Origin: an uncultured Bacteroidales bacterium
GTDB lineage: Bacteria > Bacteroidota > Bacteroidia > Bacteroidales > Paludibacteraceae
Direction: 5' to 3'
DNA length: 64,000 nt
Assembly: GCA_900317745.1 (NCBI GenBank)
Contig: ONHW01000011.1
Span: 1 to 64,000 of the forward strand
Below the pieces are notes generated by a model. It saw only the letters and a program-made list of their open reading frames with translations, did not search any database and was not told where the DNA came from. Position 1 is the stretch's first letter, and every line of letters starts with the position of its first letter. Positions 1 to 8,102 of the stretch are shown piece by piece. The translations under genes and the position numbers were made by a program.

Positions 1-676
1 CAAGAGCAAGACCGCCTTTGCCGTCTATGACGGTGCACAATGGGTAGGCACGCTCACTCGCATGACGCCGGGCGAAGGATATATGTACCAATCCCACGCG
101 ACTGAAGGCTTCACCTTCCGTTATCCCGAGACTATAAGTCTAACAGCGAAGCGGTCTAACAGCGTTAGCGGTCTGGCAGCGAAGTGGTCTAACAGCGAAG
201 CGGTCTTTATTCCTGTCACCGACCCATACAGCGGCAATATGTCTATCGTTGCACGCGTGCTGGACGGCAAGTCAGTGGTACACGACGTAGAGGTGGGCAT
301 CTTCGCCGGTGAGGAGTGCCGTGGCACGGCAACGGAGGAGATGATCAGCGACACAGATACGGCAGGTTACTGGTTCCTCACTGTGGCAGGCGACGAGCAG
401 ACACCGCTCACCATCAAAGTGTACGACCCCGTTTCCGGTAAGACAACTATCGTTGAGCAGAGCCTGCAGTACACCGACGACGCCATCCTTGGCACACTCG
501 CCGAACCGTATATCATCCAACTCGGTGTCATCGAAGGTGTTGAGAATATACATAACGACACCGCGACAGACTCTGGTAGTAGATATACCAAAATCATTGA
601 AAATGGTATCCTCTATATCCTGCGTGACGGGGAAAAATATGAGGTGACAGGTAAGAAAGTGCCTGTGGCACAATAA
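1..676 (+). CDS. C-terminal part of a large secreted protein with T9SS-like tail (5' partial)
   Basis: The reading frame is open from the left edge (base 2), so the true start lies outside the window. About 224 residues are visible. They contain an MTPGEGYMY segment, a repeat-rich linker (near bases 141-206), a beta-rich region, and the tail TKIIENGILYILRDGEKYEV followed by TGKKV. The protein at the right edge (60762-64000) has the same order of elements (TPGEGYLF, repeat linker, YKIIEDEHVVIIRDG tail), so the two are paralogues, and this one probably also carries LamG-like domains upstream of the window. The tail matches those of five other proteins here and suggests export by type IX secretion. 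The function is unknown. Confidence 0.85.
   Translation, partial: KSKTAFAVYDGAQWVGTLTRMTPGEGYMYQSHATEGFTFRYPETISLTAKRSNSVSGLAAKWSNSEAVFIPVTDPYSGNMSIVARVLDGKSVVHDVEVGIFAGEECRGTATEEMISDTDTAGYWFLTVAGDEQTPLTIKVYDPVSGKTTIVEQSLQYTDDAILGTLAEPYIIQLGVIEGVENIHNDTATDSGSRYTKIIENGILYILRDGEKYEVTGKKVPVAQ
141..206 (+). repeat. In-gene tandem repeat, four units of 16-17 bases
   Basis: Four units start at 141, 157, 174 and 190, each containing a version of CAGCGAAGCGGTCT. Unit lengths of 16 and 17 are not multiples of three, so successive copies are read in different frames (AKRSNS, SVSGLA, AKWSNS, SEAVF). The duplication therefore happened at the DNA level. The same 14-base core occurs, reverse-complemented, in the paralogous gene at 61125-61138 and 61148-61161. 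Confidence 0.85.
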
Positions 677-704
677 CATGTTTGCCTCACTAATACAAGC
701 TTCT

Positions 705-782
705 AACTTGCTCGAGTGGACTGATATGTATTTTGTAATTTGACACTACAAAGATACAAAAAATCAGCCACTTGAGCAAGTT
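705..782. repeat. 15-base inverted repeat flanking a promoter-like sequence
   Basis: AACTTGCTCGAGTGG at 705-719 is repeated inverted as CCACTTGAGCAAGTT at 768-782 (14 of 15 positions pair). The 48 bases between contain a leftward -7-like element. It may be a stem-loop or a small invertible promoter segment. No recombinase gene is seen in the window. Confidence 0.6.
749..780 (-). promoter_or_regulatory. Leftward Bacteroidota promoter-like sequence
   Basis: On the minus strand CTTG (777-780), 20 bases, then TATCTTTG (749-756). It points into the 3' end of the first gene, and no minus-strand gene lies downstream. The -33 element falls inside the right arm of the inverted repeat at 705-782. An antisense RNA or a switched promoter are possible readings. 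Confidence 0.4.
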
Positions 783-820
783 TTTGGGCAAAAATTTTTA
801 CATCAAAGAGCACTTTTTTT

Positions 821-871
821 GTTGGGTTTCGCGGATGCAAGTCGTTTTTGTAGAGGTTTTGTACCCCAATA
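821..871 (+). repeat. Dispersed leader repeat, copy 1
   Basis: GTTGGGTTTCGCGG followed by a GCAAGT and TTTTTGTAGAGGTT segment. The same string with a few changes and one gap occurs at 2644-2699 in the same orientation. Between 677 and 1292 I otherwise see only the inverted repeat, two promoters and a hairpin, and no convincing gene. Confidence 0.65.
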
Positions 872-899
872 TAGCAAACGCAATTATTTATAAAAATAA

Positions 900-931
900 T
901 TTGCAAAAGTCAAAAATTTTTCGTATCTTTG
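900..931 (+). promoter_or_regulatory. Promoter for the RhuM-type gene
   Basis: TTTG at 900-903, 20 bases, then TATCTTTG at 924-931, a full match to the Bacteroides sigma-ABfr consensus. The next gene starts at 1293, so the transcript would have a leader of roughly 350 bases. Confidence 0.7.
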
Positions 932-1077
932 CAAGTGAAATAGGAATGCATGTAGCATGTTCAAAAAGTACCAACGGTTAAGACACTACTTTTGGATGAA
1001 CACCACCACAATATATCAGCATTTGATCTCCGGTCATACGTCCGTAGATGGTTGCGATGCGCGATAAAGAAGCGATA

Positions 1078-1110
1078 AAGAAACAGAACCTGTGTATGGT
1101 TTTGTTTCTT
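1078..1110 (+). other. AT-rich hairpin in the RhuM leader
   Basis: AAGAAACAGAACC (1078-1090) pairs with GGTTTTGTTTCTT (1098-1110) over 13 positions with one G-U pair and a 7-base loop, followed by a short T run. It could be a leader attenuator. A direct repeat of GCGATAAAGA lies just before it. Confidence 0.4.
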
Positions 1111-1292
1111 TTTGGTTGGTGTTGCATCCGTGGCACAATTGAACCGCTGCAGAACGGAGAAACGAATTAACGTTTGACTTCGAAAAGCGAAGTTGTTCTG
1201 AGATGCCGAACCGACCAATAAGTTCCAAGAAATAGCCAATTAAAAGGCAAATAGAACAATTGAGCAAAGTTATTAGATATTAAATACAAGTA

Positions 1293-2204
1293 ATGACAAA
1301 CGATATAATGGCATATAGTAACTCGGACAATGTGGTGGTTTATAGTAGCGCGGACAATGCCGTGCATCTGGATGTGCAAATCGCTGACGAGACGGTTTGG
1401 CTGACGCAGCAACAAATAGCAACGCTGTTCGGAGTGCAAATACCTGCCATTTCTAAACATCTGGCAAACATATTCCGAGAAGGGGAACTAAATAAGGATT
1501 CAGTTATTTCCATTTTGGAAAATACTGCAGCAGATGGGAAGAAGTACCGCACGATGTTTTATAATCTGGATGCAATTTTGTCGGTCGGTTACAGGGTAAA
1601 TAGCGCTAATGCTACGCGTTTTCGCCAATGGGCAAATCGTGTGTTGAAAGATTATCTGCTTCGCGGTTATGCACTCAATCCGCACCTTCGTTATATGGAG
1701 CAACGGATAGATAATAAACTGCAAGAACACACAGAACAAATACATGAGTTGCAAAACAAGGTGGATTTCTTTATCCGCACATCCTTGCCTCCTCGTGAAG
1801 GAATCTTTGTGAACGGGCAGATTTACGATGCGTTTGAGTTTATTGAGAGGTTAGTTAAGTCTGCCAAGAAATCCATTCTGTTGATTGATAATTATGTGGA
1901 TGAATCGGTTTTAACGATGTTGAGCGAGAAGCAGAAGGGAGTACAAGTAGATATTTATACGAAGGATATTTCGAATGCATTGCAGTTGGCTGAGAAGAAT
2001 TTCAACGCGCAGTATAAAGGTTTGGTGCTCCATACGACATCCATTTGTCACGACAGATTTTTGATAATCGATGAAGAAACAATCTATTTAATAGGTGCAT
2101 CCTTGAAAGATGCCGGCAAACGCCTTTTCGCCTTTACGCAAATGAATGCCGAGCAGATAAAAACAATCAAAGATAGATTACTACTAATCGTTGACAATGG
2201 CTGA
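1293..2204 (+). CDS. RhuM-family protein with C-terminal phospholipase D-like domain
   Basis: 303 residues. Residues about 20-130 match the RhuM/virulence-protein family: WLTQQQIATLFGV as a helix-turn-helix, then YNLDAILSVGYRVNS and FRQWANRVLKDYLLRGY. A coiled segment follows at about 130-165. Residues about 165-290 look like a phospholipase D-type domain, with HDRFLIID at about 253 (HxR instead of the usual HxK) and IYLIGASLKDAG. This two-part form is common in Bacteroidota and usually found as an isolated accessory gene. Its molecular role is not established: DNA binding by the N-terminal half is inference, and the H-R change leaves catalysis uncertain. A second ATG six codons in is an alternative start. 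The stop codon lies within the downstream repeat sequence. Confidence 0.8.
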   Translation: MTNDIMAYSNSDNVVVYSSADNAVHLDVQIADETVWLTQQQIATLFGVQIPAISKHLANIFREGELNKDSVISILENTAADGKKYRTMFYNLDAILSVGYRVNSANATRFRQWANRVLKDYLLRGYALNPHLRYMEQRIDNKLQEHTEQIHELQNKVDFFIRTSLPPREGIFVNGQIYDAFEFIERLVKSAKKSILLIDNYVDESVLTMLSEKQKGVQVDIYTKDISNALQLAEKNFNAQYKGLVLHTTSICHDRFLIIDEETIYLIGASLKDAGKRLFAFTQMNAEQIKTIKDRLLLIVDNG

Positions 2205-2210
2205 TAATGG

Positions 2211-2392
2211 TTGCCCCAGTTTTGACCTTTCGCAAATTGTTGGTAATTGTTGATAATGGTTGTCTAATCTTGAACTCCGACAATTGTTGATAATTGATGT
2301 TAATTGTTGCCCCGGTTTTAATCTTTCGCAAATTGTTGGTAATTGTTGATAATGGTTGACTAATCTTGAACTCCGATAATTGTTGACTGAGA
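2211..2392 (+). repeat. 96-base tandem duplication after the RhuM gene
   Basis: Two copies, starting at 2211 and 2307, share nearly identical sequence (TTGCCCC, CTTTCGCAAATTGTTGG, CTAATCTTGAACTCCGA). Each copy is itself built from short TTGTTGATAAT-type steps. The spacer 2205-2732 also holds three CCGACGGT copies (2432-2463), one iteron element (2566-2615) and a leader repeat (2644-2699). I see no gene in it. Confidence 0.85.
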
Positions 2393-2565
2393 AGATTTGA
2401 CTGAAAGGAAACGGTTATTTTACGTAGTATCCCGACGGTCAGCCGACGGTGAACCGACGGTCAAGGCTAATATCACATCATTGTCGTCCTTCAGAAATCT
2501 CAATAAGTGTTTCAAAAATCACCGGATTTGTTAATTTTTAATGGGACGCGAGTGATATTTTTGAC

Positions 2566-2615
2566 AAAAAACGTGCCGTTCGATCGGGGGAATATCGAGG
2601 GAATATCGAAGTTAA
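2566..2615 (+). repeat. Head-plus-iteron element, copy 1
   Basis: A 17-base head AAAAAACGTGCCGTTCG (2566-2582) is followed by 11-base units ATCGGGGGAAT, ATCGAGGGAAT, ATCGAAGTTAA. Related copies lie at 26162-26228 (inverted) and 38160-38220. This copy is 118 bases upstream of the 2733 gene and points toward it. Confidence 0.8.
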
Positions 2616-2643
2616 GTCGGAGTTGAGTCGTAAGAGTTGAGTT

Positions 2644-2699
2644 GTTGGGTTTCGCGGCAGCAAGTTGTTTTTTGTAGAGGTTCTGTTCCTCTCTTGGGT
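2644..2699 (+). repeat. Dispersed leader repeat, copy 2
   Basis: Matches 821-871 over about 45 bases in the same orientation (GTTGGGTTTCGCGG, then GCAAGT, then TTTTTGTAGAGGTT). It lies just before the start of the 1468-residue secreted protein, so it may be part of its leader. Confidence 0.65.
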
Positions 2700-2732
2700 A
2701 ATTCATAAGCACAAACTAAATTTTTTATAGAT

Positions 2733-5700
2733 ATGAAAAAATTATACTTTTTGCTTTCTATGCTGATGCTCCTCGCCATCAGCATCCCTTCTGCGTGGGC
2801 AACAAACGCTAGTGTTAATACCATATTGTGGGGCGAAAATTTTGACCATTTCGGAACAAGCACTCCCTCTACAGCAGGTATTGGCTCAGGTACTACCGTT
2901 TGGGGAGGTGCAACAATTGCATATTTGCAAAGTAGTACTAACACCAAAGGATACAATGAAGCACTTGCAGGTGGAACGGCTCCGGAGTTGCTACTTGGCA
3001 AATCTAATCAAACATGGTCTATCGCTGGTATCCCGACGGGAGGTGCAACAGAGATGACCTTGACTTTTCTGTCTAACAAAACAACTTTTGCTGTGACGAC
3101 AGAAACAGCAAATCTAACTATTTCCGGTAGTCAAAAATCATGGACTATTTCTGTTGACGAAGAAAAAGCCACACCGGAAACATTCAATCTTATAATTAAG
3201 AATACTGGTAGTGCTAACGCTCGAATTGACGAAGTTGTATTAAAAGTTAAAACTGCTGGTTCAAGTGATACTCCACAACCGACTATTCCTGTTGAGCAGG
3301 TGCAATTGAATAAAAGTGAGATTACTTTGGAAGTGGACGAAACAGAAACACTAACTCAGACAATTACTCCCGCCAATGCAACAAATACCAATGTATCTTG
3401 GGAATCAAGTAATACAGCTGTAGCAACTGTTACAAATGGCGTAATAACAGCAGTTAGCGCAGGTGACGCAACTATTACTTGTAAATCTGCAGAAAATGCT
3501 TCGATATATGCGACCTGCGAAGTTACAGTTACTGCAGCAGAAGTGCCGACTTTGACTTTTGATTTTAGTGCTCAAAGTTATACTAATGGAGAGCAGTACT
3601 CCTCAATTAACGCAGATGCTAATATTACAATAACTTTCGGTGATGGAGCAAATGATGGTAAATATTATACTACGGGAACAGCGATTCGTGTCTATGGCGG
3701 TGGACATATGACCGTAACCGGAGGAGAAGGCGTTACAATATCTAAAATTGTACTGGAATTTGGTTCAGGTGATGGGTCAAATGAAATTTCCACAACCACC
3801 GGAACATACACCGCTGGTAGATGGACAGGAAGTGAACAATCAGTTACATTTAACGTAGGTGGAACTTCTGGTAATCGGCGAATCAAAATTGTTAAAGTAT
3901 TCTATGACGTTGCTGCTATTGCAGTAGCGAAACCGACCATTTCTGGTGAGACGCCGTTCTTAACATCAACGACGGTTTCTCTTACACAGGCAGATGCAGA
4001 TCACATTTATTACACAACTAACGGTGATGCTCCGACAACAAGCAGCACAGAATATAACGCTTCATTCGAATTGAATGCTACCACTACCGTTAAGGCTATC
4101 GCTGTAAAGGGGAGCGATGTGAGTGACGTAGCAGAAGCAACGTTCACAAAAGTAACAATCATGACTGTGGCTGAGGCTAAAGCGGCAATTGATGCTGCAG
4201 GCTCAACACCAATAGAGAATCAATATGTAACAGGTATTATTTCGCAGATAGATAGCTATAACGGCACATATAAATCCATTCAATATTGGATCTCTGCAGA
4301 TGGCACTACTGATGATCAATTAGAGGTTTATAGCGGAAAGGGCTTGAATGGCGCAGATTTTGCAGGTCTCTCGGATTTGTCTCTTGGCGACGAAGTCATT
4401 GTGAAAGGAACATTAAAGAAATATAATTCCATTTATGAGTTTGATAAGAACAGCCAGATTGTTCAACTGAACCGCACTATTGCTGCTCCGACCTTTACTC
4501 CTAGCGGTGGAGGATTCTTGACGACTTTGAATGTATCTCTCGCTTCTGCGACAGAAGGTGCAGAGGTTCGTTACACAACGGATGGCTCAGATCCGACCTC
4601 AACGTCTACACTTTATGAGAATTCTATTGAACTGAGCTCTACAACAACTATCAAAGCAGCCGCTTTCAAAGGTGAATTCGTAAGTGTAATTGTTACAAAG
4701 ACATTCACTAAGGGGACTAAGATAACCGTAGCCGCAGCTCTCGATGCATTGAATTCGAGCAGTCCGATTGCTGATCAATTTGTCTATGGTATAATAAGCA
4801 CAGCACCGGCTTCTAATCCAAGTAGCGGCCGTTTGACTTACTATATCTCCGATGATGGCACAACAACCAACCAATTAGAGGTATACAACGGATTTGGCTT
4901 GAATGGTGCATCGTTTACAGATAAGACGGATTTGCAGGTAGGTGATGAAGTAACAGTATATGGTACGTTAAAGATTTATAATGAGAAAAAGGAGTTTGAT
5001 GCAGGAAACTACTTGCTTGAATTCAATCGCCCGGAAGTTCAGACTTATAGTATTACATACGAAGAGAACGGCGGTGCAGAAGTAGCAGATGTTGCAGAAG
5101 CAACAAATCTGCCTGATCCGTTGCCTACAACAACAAAAGACAATAAAGCCTTTGGCGGATGGTTTACAGACGCTGAGTTTAATACTCCTGCTGTGGCTGG
5201 TGCAGCCCTCACGAGCAATGTGACACTCTATGCAAAATGGAATGATATTTCTGCCTGGGCTTCGGTTTATACAAGCAATGTTACTTTAAGCATTGAAGGT
5301 GGAACTAATGCTTCTGCTGCTAAAGTGAAACTGACATCTGATGGCACGGAATACGATGCTCTTAAGGCTGGTACATCTAGTAAGGTAGGTGCAGTAGTGG
5401 TAACCGTTCCGGATGGCGCGACAAAACTCCATTTCCACGCTTATGGTTGGAACGGGGAAAATGTGACTTTAGGTGTCACTGCTCCTACCGGCGTAACAGT
5501 TTCGCCCGCATCGGTTAACATTGCTGCAAATACAGGCGTTACGAGCAACTCGCCGTTCACATTGGCAGAAGGCTCAGATCCCAAGACTGATGCTTATTAT
5601 GCAGTAACGCTTTCCGGTAATACTGGCGAAACAGCTCTTACGTTCACAGCAACAAGCGGCAAGCGTTTCGTTCTTTTCGGCGTAAATCAGGAGGGCGCTG

Positions 5701-7139
5701 CTACTCCTGCTTCCATCGCAGTTAATCCGACATCGTTAGCATTCGGTTCAGTTGAGCAGGGCGCTAATATAGATGCAAAGACAATCAATGTAACCCTGAC
5801 AGAAGTTGCAGCAGCAACAGTAACTCTAGCGGGCGATGGCGCACCGGCATTCAGTATTGACAAAGAGGCTCTCAACGCAAGTGGAATAATAACCGTTACT
5901 CCTAACACAACCAATGTTGGCACTTATGCAGCAACCATCACTATCAGCGATAACGCAAGCGAAGCTGAATCTGTCGAAGTTGCTGTAAGCATGACCATAA
6001 CTGAACCTATGGCAGTAGACGACCTAAGTGGAACATGGACCTTGGTAACTGAAGCTTCGCAACTCGTTGCCGGCAAGAAAGTGATTATTGCTTCTGTTCC
6101 GGAAGAAGGCAGTGCAATAACTATGAGTACGAGACAAGCAACCAACAATCGTCCTGGTGTGTCAGGCGCAACTATAGCAGAGAATGCAATCACAGCCCAA
6201 AGCGGCACTGCAGTCTTTACTCTGGAAGCAGGAACACAAGAAAACACAATTGCATTCAAGAGTTCGGCTAATGAATACTTGTGCGCTGCAAGCAGTAGCA
6301 AAAACTATCTCCACTCTCAAACTGAAAAGGATAATAACGGCTCATGGACAATTAGTATTGCTGAAGGTGTGGCTACTATTACTGCACAAGGTGATTATAC
6401 CCGAAATGTAATGCGCTATAATCCCAATAACGATAGTCCTATATTTGCATGCTATGCGTCCACTTCCGAAACAGGGACATTGATTACTCTCTATGTACAA
6501 GAGTCTGAACCAGAGCCCGAACTGAATTACGTAGAGGCACGTACAGGATTGACAATCGGTAAGTTCTATACAATCTGCATGCCGCGGAATATACGTGGCG
6601 TGCGTGGCGCAACGTTCTGGAACCTGAATAACCGCAACGAGGATGGCTCGATGGTTTACTTCGTGGAAGCTGGGGCTTCGCTCGATGCAGGCAAACCGTA
6701 CATCTTTATCGCTACAGCCGAAACACTTGAGGTTGCTTACGGTGAAGAGAATGCTGGCTCACCCGTAGCCAATGGTGCATTGCGTGGCACATTCAGCGCA
6801 ATGACTCAGGGTGACTTCAATGATGTAAGTACGGCTAATGGCGATTCGCCGATATATATGCTTGTTAACAACCAGTTGCGTCAGGTGGCCGGACGCACAG
6901 GCAACTCACTTGGAGCGAACCGCGCGTATGTTATCTACAACGAGCTGCAGGCCGGTGAGCCGACTCCTGCACCCGGACGTCGTGTACTCGCTATGCCGAT
7001 GAACGAGAACGTGGCAACAGGTATTGACGCTCTCGGCAGCGATGCTCAACCGAGCAAGATTATTGTGAATGGACAGCTGTTCATTATCCGTGATGGCAAG
7101 GCATATGACGCTACAGGCCGTCAGGTAAGTAAGTTCTAA
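2733..7139 (+). CDS. 1468-residue secreted multidomain protein (Big_2, chitobiase-C-like, OB-like, InlB-repeat) with T9SS-like tail
   Basis: N-terminal signal peptide (about 1-23, cleaved near AWA). Domains in order, by eye: unassigned 25-180, bacterial Ig-like Big_2 about 186-268, beta-rich region to 395, CHB_HEX_C-like repeat (YYTTNGDAPTT) about 398-472, OB-fold-like domain about 475-580, a second CHB_HEX_C-like about 584-658, a second OB-like about 660-765, an InlB-type repeat (YEENGG ... FGGWFTD ... LYAKW) about 770-836, then further Ig-like regions. The end (KIIVNGQLFIIRDGKAYDA) is the short tail found on six other proteins here. No catalytic domain is visible, so it is likely a cell-surface or released adhesin or binding protein. 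A 50-codon ORF follows 19 bases later. Confidence 0.9.
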   Translation: MKKLYFLLSMLMLLAISIPSAWATNASVNTILWGENFDHFGTSTPSTAGIGSGTTVWGGATIAYLQSSTNTKGYNEALAGGTAPELLLGKSNQTWSIAGIPTGGATEMTLTFLSNKTTFAVTTETANLTISGSQKSWTISVDEEKATPETFNLIIKNTGSANARIDEVVLKVKTAGSSDTPQPTIPVEQVQLNKSEITLEVDETETLTQTITPANATNTNVSWESSNTAVATVTNGVITAVSAGDATITCKSAENASIYATCEVTVTAAEVPTLTFDFSAQSYTNGEQYSSINADANITITFGDGANDGKYYTTGTAIRVYGGGHMTVTGGEGVTISKIVLEFGSGDGSNEISTTTGTYTAGRWTGSEQSVTFNVGGTSGNRRIKIVKVFYDVAAIAVAKPTISGETPFLTSTTVSLTQADADHIYYTTNGDAPTTSSTEYNASFELNATTTVKAIAVKGSDVSDVAEATFTKVTIMTVAEAKAAIDAAGSTPIENQYVTGIISQIDSYNGTYKSIQYWISADGTTDDQLEVYSGKGLNGADFAGLSDLSLGDEVIVKGTLKKYNSIYEFDKNSQIVQLNRTIAAPTFTPSGGGFLTTLNVSLASATEGAEVRYTTDGSDPTSTSTLYENSIELSSTTTIKAAAFKGEFVSVIVTKTFTKGTKITVAAALDALNSSSPIADQFVYGIISTAPASNPSSGRLTYYISDDGTTTNQLEVYNGFGLNGASFTDKTDLQVGDEVTVYGTLKIYNEKKEFDAGNYLLEFNRPEVQTYSITYEENGGAEVADVAEATNLPDPLPTTTKDNKAFGGWFTDAEFNTPAVAGAALTSNVTLYAKWNDISAWASVYTSNVTLSIEGGTNASAAKVKLTSDGTEYDALKAGTSSKVGAVVVTVPDGATKLHFHAYGWNGENVTLGVTAPTGVTVSPASVNIAANTGVTSNSPFTLAEGSDPKTDAYYAVTLSGNTGETALTFTATSGKRFVLFGVNQEGAATPASIAVNPTSLAFGSVEQGANIDAKTINVTLTEVAAATVTLAGDGAPAFSIDKEALNASGIITVTPNTTNVGTYAATITISDNASEAESVEVAVSMTITEPMAVDDLSGTWTLVTEASQLVAGKKVIIASVPEEGSAITMSTRQATNNRPGVSGATIAENAITAQSGTAVFTLEAGTQENTIAFKSSANEYLCAASSSKNYLHSQTEKDNNGSWTISIAEGVATITAQGDYTRNVMRYNPNNDSPIFACYASTSETGTLITLYVQESEPEPELNYVEARTGLTIGKFYTICMPRNIRGVRGATFWNLNNRNEDGSMVYFVEAGASLDAGKPYIFIATAETLEVAYGEENAGSPVANGALRGTFSAMTQGDFNDVSTANGDSPIYMLVNNQLRQVAGRTGNSLGANRAYVIYNELQAGEPTPAPGRRVLAMPMNENVATGIDALGSDAQPSKIIVNGQLFIIRDGKAYDATGRQVSKF

Positions 7140-7158
7140 CCACTAAACAATACAAATT

Positions 7159-7311
7159 ATGCAAAACAAAGTGAATACAGTAGTTATGACTACCAAACGA
7201 GAATATCAGACCCCTGTGGTTGAGTCCGCTCAACTTTTACCCGGCATGGCGCTGCAAACCAGTCCTTATGTCCCTGTTGGCGGTGATATTGATAGTGGCA
7301 CAGGTGACTAA
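7159..7311 (+). CDS. Small 50-residue protein of the YQTP type
   Basis: Starts at 7159, 19 bases after the preceding stop, so probably in the same transcript. The peptide has KREYQTPVVESAQLL near its start and a glycine/aspartate-rich end (PVGGDIDSGTGD). It resembles a 40-residue ORF at 48227-48349 (MKRTYQTPQTQAM...), which also directly follows a gene for a tailed secreted protein. Small proteins of this look are frequent in Bacteroidales genomes, but I know of no assigned function. A strong hairpin terminator follows. Confidence 0.6.
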   Translation: MQNKVNTVVMTTKREYQTPVVESAQLLPGMALQTSPYVPVGGDIDSGTGD

Positions 7312-7331
7312 CCTCACGGTTTGAGTGCGTG

Positions 7332-7365
7332 AAAGTGGCAGGTTTTTGATAAGCCTGCCACTTTT
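7332..7365 (+). terminator. Rho-independent terminator
   Basis: AAAGTGGCAGG (7332-7342) pairs perfectly with CCTGCCACTTT (7354-7364), with an 11-base loop, then TTT. It ends the unit of the 1468-residue protein and the small ORF. Confidence 0.75.
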
Positions 7366-7462
7366 GGTTATTGACGGGCAGTGTTGCTGATACAGGATAA
7401 GACACTATAATCTTGTGGCAAACTGAAACAACCTACACGGATCACACGGATTACACAGAGGC

Positions 7463-7790
7463 CGGTGAGTGAACTGTGCGGATCTAACGGATTGCGCGGA
7501 TGCAGTTGAACAGATATTCCGTGACACTCCGTGAAAGTCCGTGTTCGAATAAAACAAACCACAGAACTACACGTAGACAGTTGAGCAAGAATATCCGTAC
7601 TATCCGTCAAATCCGTACAGAACAAAGCACTACGACCTGTACGGATCACACGGATTGCACGGATGCGGTTGAACAGATATTCCGTGACATTCCGTGAAAG
7701 TCCGTGTTCGAATAAAACAAACTACAGAACTACACGGAGACAGTTGAGCAAGAATATCCGTACTATCCGTCAAATCCGTACAGAACAAAG
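7463..7790 (+). repeat. 163-base tandem duplication with CACGGAT micro-repeats
   Basis: Sequence from about 7480 to 7627 is repeated at an offset of 163 bases, up to 7790, with few differences. Shared anchors are TTGAACAGATATTCCGTGAC, GTCCGTGTTCGAATAAAAC and TATCCGTACTATCCGTC. Both copies begin with runs of ACGGATYRCACGGAT type, also seen at 32473-32535. Apart from the small ORF at 7791 I see no gene from 7312 to 8102. Confidence 0.85.
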
Positions 7791-7925
7791 ATGGATCTAA
7801 TAATCGAACCCGAAGATGATGATGACGATTTGCCTATAGGTGATGCGGTGCTGCCGTTGTTGTTTATAGCGGCAATGCTCGGCGTGTGGCGCACGTGGCG
7901 ACGCAGAAGGGAGATAATGGCATAA
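7791..7925 (+). CDS. Small 44-residue protein with C-terminal sorting-like segment
   Basis: The ORF begins exactly where the 163-base duplication ends. The product has an acidic start (EPEDDDDD), then LPIGDAVLPLL, a single hydrophobic segment of about 15 residues, and a basic cluster (WRRRR). This order (Pro-Ile/Leu-Gly-Asp, one membrane segment, basic end) resembles the short PID-CTERM-type proteins of Bacteroidota. The resemblance is from memory and is not proof. It could also be a chance ORF. Confidence 0.4.
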   Translation: MDLIIEPEDDDDDLPIGDAVLPLLFIAAMLGVWRTWRRRREIMA

Positions 7926-8009
7926 AGTGGTCAAAAGAAAGCAAAGTTGCGCAAATTGATATTTATTTTTGTAAAAAAGTGTCTTTTTGTTATCTTTTAG
8001 GGACATAAA

Positions 8010-8041
8010 TTTGCAAATTCAAATAATATTTTGTATCTTTG
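8010..8041 (+). promoter_or_regulatory. Promoter for the FN3 protein gene
   Basis: TTTG at 8010-8013, 20 bases, TATCTTTG at 8034-8041. It lies 62 bases before the ATG at 8103. Confidence 0.75.
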
Positions 8042-8102
8042 CACGTTTTGCGTCCGCGCAGACAGATGTCTTACCTAACAAAACAAATTTAATTTTACAT
8101 AC

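Noticed and set aside
7463..7790. CRISPR or insertion-sequence origin of the 163-base repeat
   Set aside because: Only two long adjacent copies, no terminal inverted repeats, no transposase and no spacer variation.
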